Shown here: in pieces, positions 8,447 through 15,851 of the stretch | How positions within the stretch are numbered: position 1 is the first letter of the stretch | How the letters are laid out: each line of letters begins with the position of its first letter | NCBI GenBank assembly: GCA_001683825.1 | Contig: LXTR01000022.1 | Span: forward strand, 1-64,000 | Source of the DNA: Flavobacteriaceae bacterium CP2B | Lineage (GTDB): Bacteria; Bacteroidota; Bacteroidia; Flavobacteriales; Flavobacteriaceae | Length of the DNA: 64,000 bases | Reading direction: 5' to 3' | Translations under genes and position numbers: made by a program | Notes under the pieces: model-generated | Told to the model about the DNA's origin: nothing | The model's input: the letters and a program-made list of their open reading frames with translations, nothing else | Database searches by the model: none

Positions 8447-8818
8447 CTACAGTACCTTGGCCAGCCAGATACCCAATGCGACCGCCAGGATACCGGTAAT
8501 GACACTGCTTAAGAGATACAGGGCAAATTGGAGCAGGGCTCCGTTGTTGAGGAGTTCATACTTTTCAAAGGCAAAGGCGGAGAAGGTGGTGAACCCTCCG
8601 CAGAAACCGGTGGTCAGCAACAGTGTCTGCTGGTGGCTCAGGTAGTTGCCTTTAAAGGAAAGTCCCATAACAAAACCGATCAGGAGGCAGCCAAGGACGT
8701 TTGCCAGAAAGGTTCCGAGAAAGAAGTACTGAAAATAGGGGTTAAAGATCCTGCTGATGATAAAACGGAGGGCGCTCCCGGCGCCTCCACCTAAAAAGAC
8801 AAGTAAAATGGGCTTCAT
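8447..8818 (-). CDS. crcB: Fluoride efflux channel CrcB/Fluc
   Basis: A 123-residue membrane protein with four helices, the normal length for a single Fluc subunit, which works as a dual-topology dimer exporting fluoride. Signatures: GGGAGSALRFIISR at the N-terminus, the Asn-containing GTFLANVLGCLLIGF, and GFCGGFTTFSAFAFE with the phenylalanine/serine/threonine track lining the pore. It lies 17 bases behind a small membrane-protein gene, probably in one transcript. No fluoride riboswitch is recognisable upstream. Confidence 0.95.
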   Translation of the reverse strand: MKPILLVFLGGGAGSALRFIISRIFNPYFQYFFLGTFLANVLGCLLIGFVMGLSFKGNYLSHQQTLLLTTGFCGGFTTFSAFAFEKYELLNNGALLQFALYLLSSVITGILAVALGIWLAKVL

Positions 8819-8835
8819 ACCGTAAAGGTATAAAA

Positions 8836-9009
8836 CTAGATGGCCTTTTTATAGTCCGAAGGAAGCAGATCGATGGGATAGATCTTGATTTCAGATTGCT
8901 TGGCGATACGTTTTGCCGCCTTGTGGCCCCTGTTGCTGAGGCTGCTATGGATGAGCAGTGCCGCATTTACCAGGATAAGAACCAGTAATATCACAAAAAA
9001 GGTGGTCAT
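8836..9009 (-). CDS. Small single-span membrane protein
   Basis: A 57-residue protein starting MTTFFVILLVLILVNAALLI (one membrane helix), followed by a short basic/hydrophilic tail (NRGHKAAKRIAKQSE) ending PSDYKKAI. An ATG at 9039 would add ten residues, but a -7 box at 9037-9044 places transcription start near 9030, so 9009 is preferred. Probably cotranscribed with crcB. No family recognised. Confidence 0.6.
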   Translation of the reverse strand: MTTFFVILLVLILVNAALLIHSSLSNRGHKAAKRIAKQSEIKIYPIDLLPSDYKKAI

Positions 9010-9036
9010 TGATCGGTTTTGTATAACACAACAACG

Positions 9037-9044
9037 CAAAAGTA
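9037..9044 (-). promoter_or_regulatory. -7 box for small membrane protein and crcB
   Basis: TACTTTTG on the minus strand, matching TAnnTTTG, about 28 bases upstream of ATG 9009; it decides between two possible starts. Confidence 0.6.
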
Positions 9045-9125
9045 CGTCTTTTCTTATATTATACGCATTTTAAACCTATTAAGTTGTGAACTGCCGCATT
9101 TTTGTGGTCTATCCGGTTTTAGCGG

Positions 9126-9314
9126 TCAGTCTTTCAATATATATTTGATTATAAGGAGCATAACTATGAAGATCGTAAAAACGATCCCCACCCACGCAAC
9201 CCCTTTGTAGTTCCTGGCGTGTAGTTCTTTATCTTTTCGGTAAGAGCGTATGATGATTACAATGAAAACGAGGAGAAATAGTGCGGCAAAAACCCATTGA
9301 CCCGTACTGAACAT
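9126..9314 (-). CDS. Small two-span membrane protein
   Basis: A 62-residue protein, MFSTGQWVFAALFLLVFIVI then a short charged loop (RSYRKDKELHARNYKG) and a second helix ending IKYILKD. Small proteins of this layout are common in Flavobacteriia; function unknown. Start at ATG 9314, supported by a -7 box at 9330-9337; the longer frame to 9371 would run through that promoter. Confidence 0.7.
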   Translation of the reverse strand: MFSTGQWVFAALFLLVFIVIIIRSYRKDKELHARNYKGVAWVGIVFTIFIVMLLIIKYILKD

Positions 9315-9329
9315 AGTATTATTTTTATG

Positions 9330-9337
9330 CAAAATTA
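9330..9337 (-). promoter_or_regulatory. -7 box of small two-span membrane protein
   Basis: TAATTTTG on the minus strand, 16 bases upstream of ATG 9314, matching TAnnTTTG. Confidence 0.55.
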
Positions 9338-9354
9338 GTTTAAAAAAAATAAGA

Positions 9355-9741
9355 ATGAAGCGCAAACTCAATGCAGTGGAACACTTTCATAGATCCTTTG
9401 GGCTGGGAGTCCGCAAGAGCCCCAGGGCCAACCTTGGCCAGGACAAGAATATGCTTAGGTTCCGGCTTATGGAAGAGGAAAACAGGGAATACCTTCAGGC
9501 GGCAGAGAACAATGACCTTGTGGAGGTGGCAGATGCCCTGGGCGATATGCTGTACATCCTATGCGGCACCATCCTGGAACACGGTATGCAGCACAAGATA
9601 GAGGCGGTTTTTGAAGAGATTCAGCGCAGCAATATGAGTAAACTGGGCGCTGACGGAAAACCCCTTTACCGCGAAGACGGAAAGGTGTTAAAAGGCCCGG
9701 ATTATGTAAAGCCGGATATCAAAGGGGTTTTGGATAGATAA
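9355..9741 (+). CDS. MazG-like nucleoside triphosphate pyrophosphohydrolase
   Basis: A 128-residue all-alpha NTP-PPase. The metal-binding pattern is visible: RLMEEENREYLQAAE (E-E-x-x-E) in the first helix and LVEVADALGDMLYILCG (E-x-x-D) in the next. Such enzymes hydrolyse (d)NTPs to NMP and pyrophosphate, often cleaning non-canonical nucleotides. The C-terminal SKLGADGKPLYREDGKVLKG is typical of this phage/bacterial subgroup. The start is just beyond the divergent small membrane gene. Exact substrate not predictable. Confidence 0.88.
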   Translation: MKRKLNAVEHFHRSFGLGVRKSPRANLGQDKNMLRFRLMEEENREYLQAAENNDLVEVADALGDMLYILCGTILEHGMQHKIEAVFEEIQRSNMSKLGADGKPLYREDGKVLKGPDYVKPDIKGVLDR

Positions 9742-9779
9742 GCCCCGCCCCCGGGTAGGGACAGGGCAAAAAAAACGGA

Positions 9780-10847
9780 TCAGAGTACCTTGTGGCGCCA
9801 TCCGTGCCTGTCTTCGGCCCGGTTGTACTGGATATCAATCAATTGCTGTTTCAGCCTGGAGGCGTATGCCTCCTTCACCTTGGGCAATTCGTAGCGTTTC
9901 CCCTGGTACCCGAATCCCAGGATGGGACTGATCACCGCCGCCGTGCCGGCGCCAAACAATTCTTTTAGGGAACCGTCTTCCATGCCTTTCAGCAATTCTT
10001 TAACGGCCACCGGGCGTATTTCCAGGTCGATTCCCATATCCTTTGCCAGTGCGATTACGCTTTTACGCGTGACCCCATCGAGGATCCTGTCACTGGTTGG
10101 ACAGGTGAGCAATTTGTCGCCCAGGCGGACAAAAATGTTCATAGTGCCCGCTTCTTCTATATATTCGTGGGTATTGGCATCTGTCCAAACAACCTGTTGA
10201 AACCCTTCTTCCTTGGCCAGGTTCGTCGGGTAGAACTGTCCGGCATAATTTCCTGCTGCCTTGGCGTATCCGAAACCGCCATCGGCCGCCCTGCTGAATT
10301 TTTCGGCAATCTTCACGCGGACCTCCCCGCCATAATACGCCTGGGCGGGCGAACAGATAATCATGAACTTATATTGTTTGGAAGGGGCCGCTATGATGCC
10401 GGGTTCCGAGGCAATGACAAATGGCCTGATATATAAGGAGTTACCAACCCCCGGCTTTATCCAGTCCTGGTCCAGTTTAAGGAGTTCCGTCAGGCCTTCA
10501 AAAAAATACTCCTCGGGAAACTCCGGCATGGCCAAACGCTTACACGAACTGTTGATACGCCTGAAATTCTCATCCGGACGAAATAGCCAAACCCCGCCTT
10601 CGTCATCCCTGTAAGCTTTCATTCCTTCAAAAACGGCTTGTCCGTAATGGAATACGCGTGCCGAAGGCTCCATCACCAGGGGCTGATAGGGAATAATCCT
10701 GGGGGATTCCCAGGCTCCGTTTTTGTAATCGCATACCAACATGTGGTCTGTGAATACTTCTCCAAAGGATAAATTGTTGAAATCTACCTGTCCTATCTTG
10801 CTTGCTTTCGCTTTCTCAATGGTGATCTTATTTACCGTGGTATCCAT
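9780..10847 (-). CDS. ilvE: Branched-chain amino acid aminotransferase
   Basis: A 355-residue fold-type IV PLP aminotransferase that interconverts leucine, isoleucine and valine with their 2-oxo acids. The PLP lysine is Lys196 in FGYAKAAGNYAGQF; other marks are HYGQAVFEGMKAYR, LYIRPFVIASEPG, EEAGTMNIFVRL and GVTRKSVIALA. It belongs to the long (eukaryote/BCAT-type) branch. The frame extends 52 codons upstream, but MDTTVNKITIEK at 10847 is the natural start. No ilv/leu biosynthesis genes adjoin it. Confidence 0.95.
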   Translation of the reverse strand: MDTTVNKITIEKAKASKIGQVDFNNLSFGEVFTDHMLVCDYKNGAWESPRIIPYQPLVMEPSARVFHYGQAVFEGMKAYRDDEGGVWLFRPDENFRRINSSCKRLAMPEFPEEYFFEGLTELLKLDQDWIKPGVGNSLYIRPFVIASEPGIIAAPSKQYKFMIICSPAQAYYGGEVRVKIAEKFSRAADGGFGYAKAAGNYAGQFYPTNLAKEEGFQQVVWTDANTHEYIEEAGTMNIFVRLGDKLLTCPTSDRILDGVTRKSVIALAKDMGIDLEIRPVAVKELLKGMEDGSLKELFGAGTAAVISPILGFGYQGKRYELPKVKEAYASRLKQQLIDIQYNRAEDRHGWRHKVL

Positions 10848-11020
10848 GAATGAAATTATTTGCAAGGGTAAAATTAAACATTTATGGGAAGTTTGGGCTT
10901 CTTTTTCCGTTGAAAAATCACCAGATTTGCAGGGCCATATGCCCGCTGATGCCCTACAGGGGTGGAAATCCCGCCGGGATGCGTGCCAGGGGCAAGTTGG
11001 CATGGTATTATTCGCAACCT

Positions 11021-11683
11021 ATGAAAAGGCACATAGAAACCACCAAAGACGGCTCCAGTACCCTCAGGGTCGAAGGCTGGGACGAACCCTACCATTCGGT
11101 TCACGGTGCCATACAGGAATCCAGGCATGTCTTTATAGAAAGTGGGCTGAAGCACTGTAACACCCATCCCCTGCGCATCCTTGAAATGGGTTTTGGCACC
11201 GGGCTCAATGCCTTGCTCACGCTTTTGGAAGCCAATGCCATGTCCTTGCCCGTACATTACACGGGCGTAGAAGCTTTCCCCGTCACGTTGGAAGAGGCAG
11301 GGCAGCTCAATTATCCGCAACAACTGCCCGGCATGGGCCTGGCCGGGGACTTTGAGCGCATGCACCGGGCACCCTGGGAAGAAAACCTGCAAATAAGCCC
11401 CTATTTTACGTTACTCAAAAGGAGGTTCGACTTTATGGCCGTCGCTGCGGAGGAGCAATTTGACCTGGTATATTTTGATGTGTTCGGAGCCAGGGTTCAG
11501 CCCGAGTTTTGGACAGAAGTCCTCTTTGAAAAAATGTACCGCGCCCTGGATCATGGAGGGATATTGGTAACCTATGCCGCCAAAGGCAGTGTCAGGCGCG
11601 CCATGCAGGCCGTGGGTTTCGGGGTGGAACGGTTGCCCGGGCCACCCGGGAAACGAGAGATGTTGAGGGCGACAAAGCCCTGA
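11021..11683 (+). CDS. mnmD: MnmD-like tRNA methyltransferase (MnmC N-domain type)
   Basis: A 220-residue SAM-dependent methyltransferase of the MnmC N-domain (DUF752) type, which completes 5-methylaminomethyl(-2-thio)uridine at the wobble base of tRNA. It has LRILEMGFGTGLNALLTLLE (SAM motif I), FDLVYFDVFGARVQPEFWTE and a C-terminal LPGPPGKREMLRA. No FAD-dependent oxidase domain follows, so it is the stand-alone form. The start at 11021 (MKRHIETTKDG) matches the family N-terminus, though the frame is open from 10850. Divergent from ilvE. Confidence 0.9.
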   Translation: MKRHIETTKDGSSTLRVEGWDEPYHSVHGAIQESRHVFIESGLKHCNTHPLRILEMGFGTGLNALLTLLEANAMSLPVHYTGVEAFPVTLEEAGQLNYPQQLPGMGLAGDFERMHRAPWEENLQISPYFTLLKRRFDFMAVAAEEQFDLVYFDVFGARVQPEFWTEVLFEKMYRALDHGGILVTYAAKGSVRRAMQAVGFGVERLPGPPGKREMLRATKP

Positions 11684-11764
11684 CGCAAGGGGCTTCGCCG
11701 TTGGGGTTACATTTCCTAATGTTAAAGGCAAACTAAAGCCTTAGGGCTCCGGGCCCAAAACCAA

Positions 11765-11772
11765 TATCTTTG
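11765..11772 (+). promoter_or_regulatory. -7 box upstream of TIGR01777 gene
   Basis: TATCTTTG, 13 bases before the ATG at 11786; matches TAnnTTTG. Confidence 0.55.
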
Positions 11773-11785
11773 TCAAAAAGCAAGC

Positions 11786-12748
11786 ATGAAGTTATTGATA
11801 ACCGGTGCGACCGGGCTGGTGGGAAGCAGCATTGTAAAGCTGTGCCACGAACAGGACATCGAAGTAAATTACCTGACCACACGCAGGTCTGCCGTTACCC
11901 AGCGGGATACGTACACGGGATTCTACTGGGATCCGGAAAAGAAACAGATAGACCCCAAATGTTTTGAAGGGGTTTCCGCGATCATCAACCTGGCAGGTTC
12001 ACCCATTTCCAAAAGGTGGACCAAAAACACCAAAAGACGCATTCTCTCCAGCCGTATCAATAGCCTGCGGACACTTGCTGCCGGCCTCGAGCAGTGTGAA
12101 AAACCCATGCCCACCCAATTGATTACGGCCTCTGGCATCAGCGTGTATCCCGACTCCCTTTCCGCGTTTTACGCGGAAGATGAACCAACCGTGGATGACA
12201 GCTTCCCGGCAGAGGTAGTCTGCGCCTGGGAAGCGGAAGCAGATGCACTGGAAAAATTTGGGCTTACGGTGGCCAAGATCCGCATAGGACTCGTACTCTC
12301 TACAGAAGGGGGCGCCCTGCGCGAAATAGCCAAACCCATCAAGAATTATGTAGGTGCCGCCCTTGGCTCAGGGGAACAATGGCAAAGTTGGATCCACATC
12401 CGGGATCTGGCGAGAATGTTTCTTTTTATTTTGGAAGAACAGCGGGTAGGTGTTTATAACGGGGTGGCGCCCAACCCCGTAACCCACAACAAACTGGTGC
12501 GTGAAATTGCCAATGCCCTCCATAAACCCCTCCTGCTTCCCAATATTCCCGAATTCATGATGCGGCTCCTGCTGGGGGAAATGGCCTACCTCCTGTTCGC
12601 CAGCCAGCGCGTTAGCAGCAAAAAGATTGAAAACGAAGGTTTTGAGTTTAACCACCCCAATATTAGCGGGGCCCTTTATGACCTGTATCAAACCGTTGGA
12701 GGCGACTCTATTGAAACAGATCCCCTCCGCAATGAATTTTTGGGATAA
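11786..12748 (+). CDS. TIGR01777 family SDR epimerase-like oxidoreductase
   Basis: A 320-residue extended short-chain dehydrogenase. The N-terminal NAD(P) motif ITGATGLVGSSIVKL (GxxGxxG), then INLAGSPISKRWT, RINSLRTLAAGLEQ and the later GSGEQWQSWIHIRDLARMF and NGVAPNPVTHNKLVREIA are all typical of the YfcH-like TIGR01777 family. The usual active-site Tyr-x-x-x-Lys is replaced around SGISVYPDS, as is common in the family. Physiological substrate unknown. Length and termini are complete. Confidence 0.9.
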   Translation: MKLLITGATGLVGSSIVKLCHEQDIEVNYLTTRRSAVTQRDTYTGFYWDPEKKQIDPKCFEGVSAIINLAGSPISKRWTKNTKRRILSSRINSLRTLAAGLEQCEKPMPTQLITASGISVYPDSLSAFYAEDEPTVDDSFPAEVVCAWEAEADALEKFGLTVAKIRIGLVLSTEGGALREIAKPIKNYVGAALGSGEQWQSWIHIRDLARMFLFILEEQRVGVYNGVAPNPVTHNKLVREIANALHKPLLLPNIPEFMMRLLLGEMAYLLFASQRVSSKKIENEGFEFNHPNISGALYDLYQTVGGDSIETDPLRNEFLG

Positions 12749-12804
12749 GTACCCTCCCGGTCCCAAGCAGATGCTCTCCCTTAGCTCGATTTTTTAATGA
12801 CATT

Positions 12805-12836
12805 TTGACATTTTTAAAGAATTGGCAGTACTTTTG
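12805..12836 (+). promoter_or_regulatory. grpE-dnaJ promoter
   Basis: TTGACA at 12805-12810 and TACTTTTG at 12829-12836, 18 bases apart. Both the -33 and the -7 Bacteroidota elements are good; start codon 36 bases downstream. No CIRCE-type inverted repeat is visible. Confidence 0.7.
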
Positions 12837-12871
12837 CCGTCTTTGGATGGTGTATTAATACAGAATGCTAC

Positions 12872-13444
12872 ATGAGTAAAAAAGACAAGGCACAGGAATT
12901 AGAGGACCTGATTTCTGAAGATAAGATTCAACAGGAAGCGACAATGGAAGACCATAATCCAGGGGCCGATACGGCAGCACCGGAAGGGGAGTTGAGTGCG
13001 GAAGAACGGCTGCAGGTCGAACTTGAAAAGGAAAAAGATAAGTTCCTGCGGCTATTCGCCGAGTTTGAGAACTACAAGAAACGTACTTCCCGTGAGCGGA
13101 TGGAGCTGTTCAAGACCGCCGGACAGGAAGTCATAGGATCCCTTTTGCCCGTATTGGACGATTTTGAAAGGGCACTCAGGGAAATTTCCAAATCCAGTGA
13201 CCAGGAACTTTTCAAAGGCGTGGAACTCATTGATAACAAATTAAGGGAAACCCTCCGGTCCAAAGGGCTTAGTGAGATCGAAGTAAAGGAAGGGGATGTT
13301 TTCGACCCCGAGCTCCACGACGCGATTACGCAGATCCCGGCCCCGGATAAAAAATTAAAGGGCAGGATCATCGATGTGGTCGAGAAAGGGTTCCGCCTTG
13401 GTGAAAAGGTCATCCGTCACCCAAAGGTGGTGGTGGGGAACTAG
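12872..13444 (+). CDS. grpE: Nucleotide exchange factor GrpE
   Basis: A 190-residue co-chaperone that speeds ADP release from DnaK. An acidic disordered N-terminus (1-50) is followed by the long helix ending FAEFENYKKRTSRERMELF and the four-helix/beta-wing part LLPVLDDFERAL and VFDPELHDAI. The C-terminal GFRLGEKVIRHPKVVVG is the family signature. dnaJ follows 49 bases downstream, so they form an operon; dnaK is not in the window. Confidence 0.96.
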   Translation: MSKKDKAQELEDLISEDKIQQEATMEDHNPGADTAAPEGELSAEERLQVELEKEKDKFLRLFAEFENYKKRTSRERMELFKTAGQEVIGSLLPVLDDFERALREISKSSDQELFKGVELIDNKLRETLRSKGLSEIEVKEGDVFDPELHDAITQIPAPDKKLKGRIIDVVEKGFRLGEKVIRHPKVVVGN

Positions 13445-13493
13445 TGGACCCCAAAACCCGGCGCGTACGCGCATACTAATTTGAACTAGTGTA

Positions 13494-14606
13494 ATGAAGC
13501 AGGATTATTACGAAATACTGGGTATCGACAAGAATGCCAGTCCGACCGAAATAAAAAAGGCCTACCGCAAAAAGGCCATTCAATACCATCCCGATAAAAA
13601 CCCGGGGGATGCTAAGGCCGAAGAACTCTTTAAGAAATCGGCCGAGGCGTATGAAGTGTTGAGCGACCCCCAGAAAAAGGCCCGCTATGACCAATATGGG
13701 CATGCAGCCTTTGAGGGAGGCGGCTTTGGCGGCGGCGGCATGAATATGGAAGATATCTTTAGCCAGTTTGGCGATATCTTTGGCAGTGCCTTTGGCGGCG
13801 GATTCGGAGGTTTTGGCGGTTTTGGCGGTGGTCAGCGACGGGTAAAGGGAAGCAACCTCCGTATACGCGTAAAACTCAGCCTGGAGGAAGTAGCCAATGG
13901 CGTGGAGAAAAAAGTGAAGGTGCGCAGAAAGGTACAGGCGCCAGGAGTGACCTATACGACCTGCGCCACTTGCAATGGCGCGGGCCAGGTGACCAAGATC
14001 ACCAATACCATCCTGGGGCGCATGCAGACAGCCGCCACCTGCAGCAGTTGTGGCGGTACCGGGCAGACGATAGATCATCGTCCCTCCGATGCAGATGCTC
14101 AGGGGCTCATCGTGAACGAAGAGACCGTATCCATCAAGATCCCGGCCGGTGTCGAAGAAGGGATGCAGTTAAAAGTCTCCGGAAAGGGGAATGAAGCCCC
14201 GGCCAACGGGATCCCCGGAGATTTACTGGTGGCCATTGAAACCGAAGAACACCCCACACTAAAAAGAGAAGGGGACAACCTGCATTACGACCTGTATATC
14301 AGTATTTCGGATGCGGTCCTGGGAACTTCCAAGGAAATTGATACAGTGAGTGGGAAAGTGCGTATCAAACTCGAACCAGGGATACAGTCGGGCAAAATAC
14401 TTCGTTTAAGGGGTAAAGGTATTTCCAGCATCAACGGCTATGGCGCCGGCGACCTTCTGGTACATGTGAATGTGTGGACGCCCAAAGAACTCAACAAGGA
14501 ACAGAAAGAGTTTTTTGAGAAAATGCAACACAACGAAAATTTTGAGCCAAAGCCCGAAAAATCGGATAAATCGTTCTTTGAGAAGGTAAAAGACATGTTC
14601 TCTTAA
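13494..14606 (+). CDS. dnaJ: Chaperone DnaJ with reduced zinc finger
   Basis: A 370-residue Hsp40. J-domain 1-70 with HPD at 32-34, Gly/Phe-rich region 74-112, then the substrate-binding domains and C-terminal dimerisation part (KEQKEFFEKMQ). Standard DnaJ has four CxxCxGxG repeats; here only two remain, Cys157-Cys160 (CATCNGAG) and Cys183-Cys186 (CSSCGGTG), separated by 22 residues, with no trace of the middle pair. So one zinc centre can form instead of two. The rest of the protein is intact, so this is a lineage form rather than a broken gene. Confidence 0.95.
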   Translation: MKQDYYEILGIDKNASPTEIKKAYRKKAIQYHPDKNPGDAKAEELFKKSAEAYEVLSDPQKKARYDQYGHAAFEGGGFGGGGMNMEDIFSQFGDIFGSAFGGGFGGFGGFGGGQRRVKGSNLRIRVKLSLEEVANGVEKKVKVRRKVQAPGVTYTTCATCNGAGQVTKITNTILGRMQTAATCSSCGGTGQTIDHRPSDADAQGLIVNEETVSIKIPAGVEEGMQLKVSGKGNEAPANGIPGDLLVAIETEEHPTLKREGDNLHYDLYISISDAVLGTSKEIDTVSGKVRIKLEPGIQSGKILRLRGKGISSINGYGAGDLLVHVNVWTPKELNKEQKEFFEKMQHNENFEPKPEKSDKSFFEKVKDMFS

Positions 14607-14637
14607 GGATTAAAATTTTCTTTTTAAATAAAAAACG

Positions 14638-14733
14638 TATATTTGAACCAATATTGGGCAACCAATATTAATTTTCTTTTTCATAGCAATTTTTTTCCCA
14701 TCCTTAATCCAATTAAGGGTGGGTTTTGTTTTT
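14638..14733 (+). ncRNA. Candidate small RNA between dnaJ and ABC transporter
   Basis: A TATATTTG -7 box (14638-14645) predicts a start near 14652. A strong terminator lies at 14697-14733, so a transcript of about 80 bases would form; its 5' part includes the repeated AACCAATATT-type sequence that can pair with itself. It may instead only be the dnaJ terminator with a chance box upstream. The remaining 14734-14915 has no convincing ORF. Confidence 0.3.
14697..14733 (+). terminator. Terminator after dnaJ
   Basis: Eleven-base arms CCCATCCTTAA and TTAAGGGTGGG with a five-base loop, followed by TTTTG and a long T-run. Confidence 0.85.
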
Positions 14734-14893
14734 TTTTGGGCTGCCAAGTCTAAACAAACGGTTGCATCCGCTGAGTTCCCCCATCAATAGGCCCTGGCTT
14801 TTTGGGAAGGCGCTTCCAAAAGCACCGCCTTCAACCGATTTACGCTACCCAACAAATTATAGGCTCTTACGAACCTCTTTTAAAGCATTTCTA

Positions 14894-14901
14894 TATCTTT
14901 G
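14894..14901 (+). promoter_or_regulatory. -7 box of ABC exporter operon
   Basis: TATCTTTG, 14 bases before the ATG at 14916; it supports that start over an open frame beginning at 14802. Confidence 0.55.
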
Positions 14902-14915
14902 GGGAAATTGCGTGC

Positions 14916-15851
14916 ATGAATACAATTTTGGTTGCAGATGAGGTCACCAAAAAATTTGGTAACCATTTGGCACTCAACAAAATTTCACTGGAAATCCCCA
15001 AGAATAGCATATATGGTCTGCTGGGTCCCAATGGGGCCGGGAAGACCACCCTGATCCGAATCATCAACCAGATAACCTACCCCGACACGGGGAAGGTTTA
15101 TTTTGATGGTCAGCCACTGCAACCCCGGCATGTTTCCATGATCGGGTACCTGCCGGAAGAACGGGGCCTCTATAAGAGCATGAAGGTGGGGGAGCAGGCA
15201 CTTTATTTGGCGCAGTTGAAGGGCTTGTCGCTCTCAGAGGCCAGGACGCGTTTAAAATATTGGTTTGACCGCCTTGATATCGGCGACTGGTGGAACCGTA
15301 AAATACAGGAACTCTCCAAAGGGATGGCCCAGAAGATACAGTTTATCGTCACCGTCCTCCACAAACCCAAGCTCCTTATTTTCGATGAGCCTTTCAGCGG
15401 ATTCGACCCGATCAATGCCAATATAATCAAGGATGAGATCCTGCAATTGAAAGCAGATGGTACCTCCATCATTTTTTCTACCCATCGCATGGAATCCGTG
15501 GAGGAATTATGCGAGTATATCGCCCTCATCCACAATGCAGAGAAAATCCTGGATGGAAAGCTGAGCGAAATCAAGAAGGCGTATAAGAACAACGTCTTCA
15601 ATGTAGGATTGATGGCCAATAACGGGGAGGAGTTACTCCAGGAGCTAGACGGGAACTTTTCAATCTCGGGCTCCAACTACGACCCGGAAGAGGGGCAGTT
15701 GCATTTCCGGGTTCAACTCCCTTCGGAAGATACCAGGGATTTTTTGCAATACGTTTCTGGCCGTGCGAGTATCCATAATTTTGTGGAGACTATTCCATCG
15801 GCCAGCGACATCTTTATTCAAACCGTTCAAAGCAAAAACCTCCATGAGTAA
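14916..15851 (+). CDS. ABC transporter ATP-binding protein (NatA-like)
   Basis: A 311-residue ATPase. Walker A GLLGPNGAGKTTLIR, Q-loop region YLPEERGLYKSMKVGE, signature LSKGMAQKIQF, Walker B LLIFDEPFSGFDP and switch His in IIFSTHRMESVEEL are all present, followed by about 90 residues of the C-terminal extension usual for ABC-2 exporters. The PEERGLY sequence is typical of the NatA/drug-export type. It overlaps the permease gene by eight bases. Substrate unknown. Confidence 0.94.
   Translation: MNTILVADEVTKKFGNHLALNKISLEIPKNSIYGLLGPNGAGKTTLIRIINQITYPDTGKVYFDGQPLQPRHVSMIGYLPEERGLYKSMKVGEQALYLAQLKGLSLSEARTRLKYWFDRLDIGDWWNRKIQELSKGMAQKIQFIVTVLHKPKLLIFDEPFSGFDPINANIIKDEILQLKADGTSIIFSTHRMESVEELCEYIALIHNAEKILDGKLSEIKKAYKNNVFNVGLMANNGEELLQELDGNFSISGSNYDPEEGQLHFRVQLPSEDTRDFLQYVSGRASIHNFVETIPSASDIFIQTVQSKNLHE

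Noticed and set aside
8819-8835. Fluoride riboswitch ahead of crcB
   Set aside because: The gap to the upstream gene is only 17 bases, and no riboswitch-like fold is visible before that gene.
14726-14941. 71-codon frame between dnaJ and the ABC exporter
   Set aside because: Begins in the T-run of the dnaJ terminator and reads through the exporter promoter and start.
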